Program-made: the position numbers and the translations under genes | The notes under the pieces: model-generated | What the model was told of the DNA's origin: nothing | Database searches by the model: none | The model's input: only the letters and a program-made list of their open reading frames with translations | Shown: piece after piece, positions 60,868 through 64,000 of the stretch | Position numbering within the stretch: the first letter of the stretch is position 1 | Layout of the letters: the number at the start of each line of letters is the position of its first letter | Origin: Limnohabitans sp. | GTDB lineage: Bacteria > Pseudomonadota > Gammaproteobacteria > Burkholderiales > Burkholderiaceae_C | Direction of reading: 5' to 3' | Assembly (NCBI GenBank): GCA_018882835.1 | Contig: VERE01000007.1 | Span: 1-64,000 of the forward strand | Length of the DNA stretch: 64,000 nucleotides

Positions 60868-61605
60868 ATGAGTCAAAAAGTAGCTTACGTCACGGGTGGC
60901 ATGGGTGGCATCGGAACCGCCATTTGCCAACGTCTGCACAAGGATGGCTTCACCGTCATCGCCGGCTGCGGCCCCACGCGCGATTTCACCAAGTGGCTCG
61001 ATGAGCAAAAGGCGTTGGGCTACACCTTCTACGCCTCTGTCGGCAACGTCAGCTCCTGGGAGTCCACGGTAGACGCCTTCACCAAAGCCAAAGCAGACCA
61101 TGGCCCTATTGATGTGCTGGTGAACAATGCGGGCATTACCCGTGACCGCATGTTCTTGAAAATGACCCGCGATGATTGGGACGCCGTCATCGACACCAAC
61201 CTCAACTCCATGTTCAACGTGACCAAGCAGGTCGTGCCTGACATGGTCGAGCGGGGTTGGGGCCGCATCATTCAAATTTCTTCTGTGAACGGTGAAAAGG
61301 GCCAGGCGGGGCAGACCAACTACTCTGCCGCCAAAGCCGGCATGCACGGGTTCACCATGGCCCTGGCCCAGGAAATGGCCAACAAGGGCGTGACGGTCAA
61401 CACAGTCAGCCCGGGTTACATTGGCACCGACATGGTCAAGGCCATTCGCCCTGACGTCCTGGAGAAAATTGTCGGCACCGTGCCCGTCAAGCGCCTGGGC
61501 GAGCCCAGCGAGATTGCCTCCATCGTGGCCTGGTTGGCCAGCCAGGAGGGCGGCTACGCCACGGGCGCCGACTTCTCCGTGAACGGCGGCCTGCACATGG
61601 GCTGA
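60868..61605 (+). CDS. phaB: Acetoacetyl-CoA reductase
   Basis: A 245-residue short-chain dehydrogenase making (R)-3-hydroxybutyryl-CoA. The NADPH motif VTGGMGGIGTAIC, NNAG at VLVNNAGITRD and the catalytic Y-x3-K in NYSAAKAG are present, with serine in ISSVNGEKGQ. GAGGAG precedes the ATG. A strong terminator ends the operon after it. Confidence 0.95.
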   Translation: MSQKVAYVTGGMGGIGTAICQRLHKDGFTVIAGCGPTRDFTKWLDEQKALGYTFYASVGNVSSWESTVDAFTKAKADHGPIDVLVNNAGITRDRMFLKMTRDDWDAVIDTNLNSMFNVTKQVVPDMVERGWGRIIQISSVNGEKGQAGQTNYSAAKAGMHGFTMALAQEMANKGVTVNTVSPGYIGTDMVKAIRPDVLEKIVGTVPVKRLGEPSEIASIVAWLASQEGGYATGADFSVNGGLHMG

Positions 61606-61629
61606 AGCCTGTTCATGCGAGGCCCAAGG

Positions 61630-61663
61630 GCCGCGGCAACCTTCGGGTTCCGCGGCTTTTTTT
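61630..61663 (+). terminator. Rho-independent terminator of phaCAB
   Basis: GCCGCGG-C-AACC pairs with GGTT-CCGCGGC around a TTCG tetraloop, leaving a single bulged C, and is followed by seven T. Confidence 0.92.
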
Positions 61664-61707
61664 CGTTGCAACCGATGGCCGTCGATCATCAAATGAATGC
61701 GTTACTG

Positions 61708-61732
61708 TAGAATGCATGCATCGAATGCATTC
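61708..61732. promoter_or_regulatory. Operator-like repeats and -10 site before the toxin-antitoxin pair
   Basis: GAATGCAT at 61710-61717 faces ATGCATTC at 61725-61732 with a seven-base spacer; GAATGCAT also repeats directly at 61723. A -10-like TAGAAT overlaps the first arm (61708-61713). Ribbon-helix-helix antitoxins of the FitA type repress their own operon at such inverted repeats, so autoregulation is expected. Confidence 0.6.
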
Positions 61733-61744
61733 GAGGAGATCGCC

Positions 61745-61999
61745 GTGGCCATGCTGACAGTTCGCAACCTTTCCGAGGAAGTGCACCGGGCTCTGCGCGT
61801 CCGTGCTGCCCAGCACGGCCAGAGCATGGAGGCCGAAGTGCGCGAGATTTTGGAGTCAGCGATCAGCCCCAAGGGGCGCGTGAAGCTGGGCTCGCTGCTG
61901 GCGGATATGGGCCGCCAGGCCAAGCTGAGCGATGAAGAATTTGCGGTATTCGAGCTGGTGCGTGACAAGACGCCTGCGCGTCCGGTGAGCTTCGAATGA
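61745..61999 (+). CDS. FitA/VapB-type ribbon-helix-helix antitoxin
   Basis: An 84-residue antitoxin. The beginning AMLTVRNLSEEVHRALRVRA followed by AAQHGQSMEAEVREIL is the FitA ribbon-helix-helix. The C-terminal tail would wrap the toxin. The GTG at 61745 is used because GAGGAG lies six bases before it; an ATG two codons later is spaced too far. It overlaps the toxin gene by four bases. Confidence 0.87.
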   Translation: MAMLTVRNLSEEVHRALRVRAAQHGQSMEAEVREILESAISPKGRVKLGSLLADMGRQAKLSDEEFAVFELVRDKTPARPVSFE

Positions 62000-62454
62000 T
62001 CCTGCTCGACACCAATGTGATGTCGGAGCCGCTCCGCCAGGCGCCTGAGCCCCGGGTGATCGAGTGGATCGACGCCCAAGCCATGGAGACCTTGTTCCTT
62101 TCCGCCATCACGGTTGCAGAATTGCGGGCGGGTGTCTCCCTGCTGCCAGCGGGCAAGCGGCGCGCAAGCCTGCAAGAGAACCTGGAAAAGCGCGTACTGC
62201 CATTGTTCGCCGGCCGTGTGCTGCCCTTTGACATGGTCTGCACCCAGGCCTATGCGGCGCTGATGGCCAAGGCCCGCGGCGCAGGCCTGGCCGTTGCCAC
62301 GGCCGACGGCTACATCGCGGCGATCGCGGCGGCCAATGGGTTTGCTGTTGCCACCCGAGACACCCGCCCGTTCGAGGCGGCAGGCGTCACCGTCATCAAC
62401 CCATGGGCTCAGGTGTCCTCAATGCAACCACGGCCGGGAGCAAGGAATGCATGA
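61996..62454 (+). CDS. FitB/VapC-type PIN-domain toxin
   Basis: A 152-residue PIN nuclease. The acidic site is complete: D5 in LLDTNVMSE, the Glu in VAELRAG, and Asp residues in ATADGYIAAIA and ATRDTRPF. VapC/FitB proteins cut tRNA or rRNA when the antitoxin is lost. The ATGA overlaps with the antitoxin in front and with dusA behind tie the toxin to a tRNA-modification gene. Confidence 0.88.
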   Translation: MILLDTNVMSEPLRQAPEPRVIEWIDAQAMETLFLSAITVAELRAGVSLLPAGKRRASLQENLEKRVLPLFAGRVLPFDMVCTQAYAALMAKARGAGLAVATADGYIAAIAAANGFAVATRDTRPFEAAGVTVINPWAQVSSMQPRPGARNA

Positions 62455-63482
62455 GCACTAAAGAAAATCAACAAATTGACGCTCAATTTTTAAATTGGCG
62501 GTTAAGCGTCGCGCCCATGATGGACTGGACCGATCGACATTGCCGCTACTTCCACCGATTGATCACCCAGCACAGTTTGTTGTACACCGAAATGGTGACC
62601 ACAGGTGCGCTGCTGCATGGGGACGTGCCGCGCCATTTGCGCTTCAATGAAGAAGAGCATCCTGTGGCGCTGCAGCTGGGGGGAAGCGAGCCCGCAGACC
62701 TGGCACAGTGCGCCCGTTTGGGCGAAAGTTGGGGCTATGACGAAATCAACCTCAATTGCGGCTGTCCGTCCGAGCGCGTTCAACGCGGCGCATTTGGCGC
62801 CTGCCTGATGGCCGAGCCTCAGTTGGTGGCCGATTGTGTCAAGGCCATGTGCGATGCCACCCGCTTGCCAGTGACCGTCAAGCACCGCATTGGCATCGAC
62901 CAAAACGAGTCATACGACTTTGTGCGCGATTTTGTCGGCCAGGTCAGCCAGGCGGGTTGCCATGTTTTCATTGTGCATGCCCGCAACGCCTGGCTCAAGG
63001 GCTTGTCGCCCAAAGAAAATCGTGAGATTCCACCGTTGCGTTACGAGGTGGTGACCCGCTTGAAACAAGATTTTCCGTCCCTGTGCTTCGTCATCAATGG
63101 TGGCATCGCCACCGCGGAACAAGTGGATGCGCATTTGCAGCAGGCCGACGGTGTGATGGTGGGACGTGCCGCCTACCACAATCCCTGGCTGATGCATGAC
63201 TGGGATGCCAAGCTGGTGGCTGTGCCACCAGCGCCAACGACCCGAGACGCAGTGGAGGCAGCGATGGTGGCTTACATGCAAGCCGAGGCGCGCGCGCACG
63301 GCACTGCGTGGTATGCGATTGCGCGTCACATGCTGGGGCTGCGTCACGGTGAGACAGGCGCTCGCCGCTGGCGCCAGGTTTGGAGCGACCACCGATTGAA
63401 ACTTCAGGCGCCAGAGCAGGTGCATGCGCTGGCGCAGCGAGCGCTGCGGGGCGACGCGCAAGAGGTGCCGCTTGCTGCCTGA
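62451..63482 (+). CDS. dusA: tRNA-dihydrouridine synthase A
   Basis: A 343-residue FMN enzyme reducing uridine 20/20a in the tRNA D-loop. SVAPMMDWTDRHCRYF and LLYTEMVTTGALLHGD are DusA signatures; the catalytic Cys lies in NLNCGCPSERVQRGAFGACLM. The start overlaps the toxin stop (ATGA) and has AAGGA before it, so expression may depend on the toxin-antitoxin transcript or on an internal promoter. Confidence 0.93.
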   Translation: MSTKENQQIDAQFLNWRLSVAPMMDWTDRHCRYFHRLITQHSLLYTEMVTTGALLHGDVPRHLRFNEEEHPVALQLGGSEPADLAQCARLGESWGYDEINLNCGCPSERVQRGAFGACLMAEPQLVADCVKAMCDATRLPVTVKHRIGIDQNESYDFVRDFVGQVSQAGCHVFIVHARNAWLKGLSPKENREIPPLRYEVVTRLKQDFPSLCFVINGGIATAEQVDAHLQQADGVMVGRAAYHNPWLMHDWDAKLVAVPPAPTTRDAVEAAMVAYMQAEARAHGTAWYAIARHMLGLRHGETGARRWRQVWSDHRLKLQAPEQVHALAQRALRGDAQEVPLAA

Positions 63483-64000
63483 TCAACGTGTCCGTTTGGC
63501 CAAAGTGCTGATATGGCTGACCCCCGCTTTGTGGGCGGTCAATTCCATTGTGGCGCGCAAGGCCCCGGGTGTCGTCGATCCACACGTGCTGGCCTTGGGG
63601 CGATGGGCGCTGGCGGGGGCCATTTTGGGCTGGATCGCACGCCATGAGCTGTGGCAACACCGCAAAGACATATGGGCTGTCTGGCCGCAGTATTTGACGC
63701 TTGGCGCCTGCGGCATGCTGATTTGCGGTGCATGGCTTTATGTGGCCGCCCACACCACAGGGGTCATGAACATTGCCCTGATTTATGCGGCAGCCCCAGT
63801 GCTGATTTCTGTCGGGGCGGTTTTGTGGTTGGGTGAGCGCATGACAGTGCTGCAAGGCATGGGCGTTGGCATCGCCATTGTGGGCGTCTTGCATGTGGTG
63901 ACCAAAGGCGAATGGTCGGCCCTGGCGCGGGTGGAGTGGGTGGTCGGTGATTTGTTGATGGTGGCGGCAGCCACAGCGTGGGCTGCTTATGCGTTGTTGC
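63472..64000 (+). CDS. EamA/DMT-family transporter, 5' part only
   Basis: The open frame runs to the window edge, about 176 codons. Hydrophobic segments begin with VLIWLTPALWAVNSIVARKAPG and include ALIYAAAPVLISVGAVLWLGERMTVLQG, typical of an EamA first half. No ATG is available; TTG at 63472, TTG at 63496 and GTG at 63505 are possible starts, the first overlapping dusA by 11 bases. It is a different protein from the transporter at the left end. Confidence 0.78.
   Translation, partial: MLPDQRVRLAKVLIWLTPALWAVNSIVARKAPGVVDPHVLALGRWALAGAILGWIARHELWQHRKDIWAVWPQYLTLGACGMLICGAWLYVAAHTTGVMNIALIYAAAPVLISVGAVLWLGERMTVLQGMGVGIAIVGVLHVVTKGEWSALARVEWVVGDLLMVAAATAWAAYALL

Noticed and set aside
1-64000. 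CRISPR array, prophage, rRNA operon or complete insertion sequence
   Set aside because: No regularly spaced repeats, phage structural genes, rRNA sequence or transposase were seen on reading both strands.

Overview
The window looks like a chromosomal segment of a betaproteobacterium of the order Burkholderiales, most likely family Comamonadaceae (a Limnohabitans- or Rhodoferax-like freshwater organism). The reasons are the gene order thrS-infC-rpmI-rplT-pheS-pheT-ihfA-merR-like-tRNA-Pro, the abundance of Bug-type solute receptors and CaiB/BaiF CoA-transferases, a phaCAB polyhydroxybutyrate operon, and hut genes of the HutF/HutG type. The genus is an inference from gene content and protein flavour; no search was run.

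Region by region. 1-3.1 kb: an EamA exporter, a gamma-glutamylcyclotransferase-like protein and isocitrate lyase (aceA), with two phased palindromic sites upstream of aceA. 3.0-7.5 kb: an accessory block of lower apparent GC holding a NERD-domain protein, a FadR-type GntR regulator and two translationally linked Fe(II)/2-oxoglutarate dioxygenases. It is bracketed by a 223-bp direct repeat: the last part of aceA on the left and a truncated second copy on the right (3 mismatches). 7.5-10.2 kb: an FAD-linked oxidase and a secreted SxxK serine hydrolase. 10.3-18.4 kb: the conserved translation block, with a candidate threonine leader peptide and terminator in front of thrS, infC with an apparent ATC start, and a terminator between rplT and pheS.

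18.4-26.3 kb: a B12-binding-type radical SAM protein, a catabolic cluster (FAD monooxygenase, cupin, AhpD-like protein, luciferase-like oxidoreductase), a lipoprotein and a secreted trypsin-like protease. 26.3-41.2 kb: a large organic-acid/acyl-CoA island with four orphan Bug receptors, three CaiB/BaiF CoA-transferases, a CitE-like lyase, a crotonase, a pair of dissimilar acyl-CoA dehydrogenases, a MaoC dehydratase, a 4-carboxymuconolactone decarboxylase-like protein, a 3-hydroxyisobutyrate dehydrogenase-like enzyme and an MBL hydrolase. One GntR regulator sits in the divergent centre at 29.4 kb.

41.2-50.2 kb: an SsuABC/TauABC-type ABC transporter reading out of hutU, and the divergent hutC-D-I-G-F operon with a palindromic operator in the shared gap; hutH is absent here. 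50.2-57.9 kb: an alpha/beta hydrolase that overlaps a caspase-like protease tail to tail, a Nudix hydrolase, a DctPQM TRAP transporter with a fumarylacetoacetase-family hydrolase, then a zeta-class glutathione-transferase isomerase and a YfiH/PgeF-type protein. 57.9-64 kb: phaCAB, a FitAB/VapBC-type toxin-antitoxin pair whose toxin overlaps the start of dusA, and the 5' part of another EamA transporter.

As a whole the segment supports use of carboxylic acids, aromatics and histidine: uptake through periplasmic receptors, CoA activation, beta-oxidation-like steps, the glyoxylate shunt and carbon storage as polyhydroxybutyrate. No prophage, complete insertion sequence, CRISPR array or rRNA was seen.
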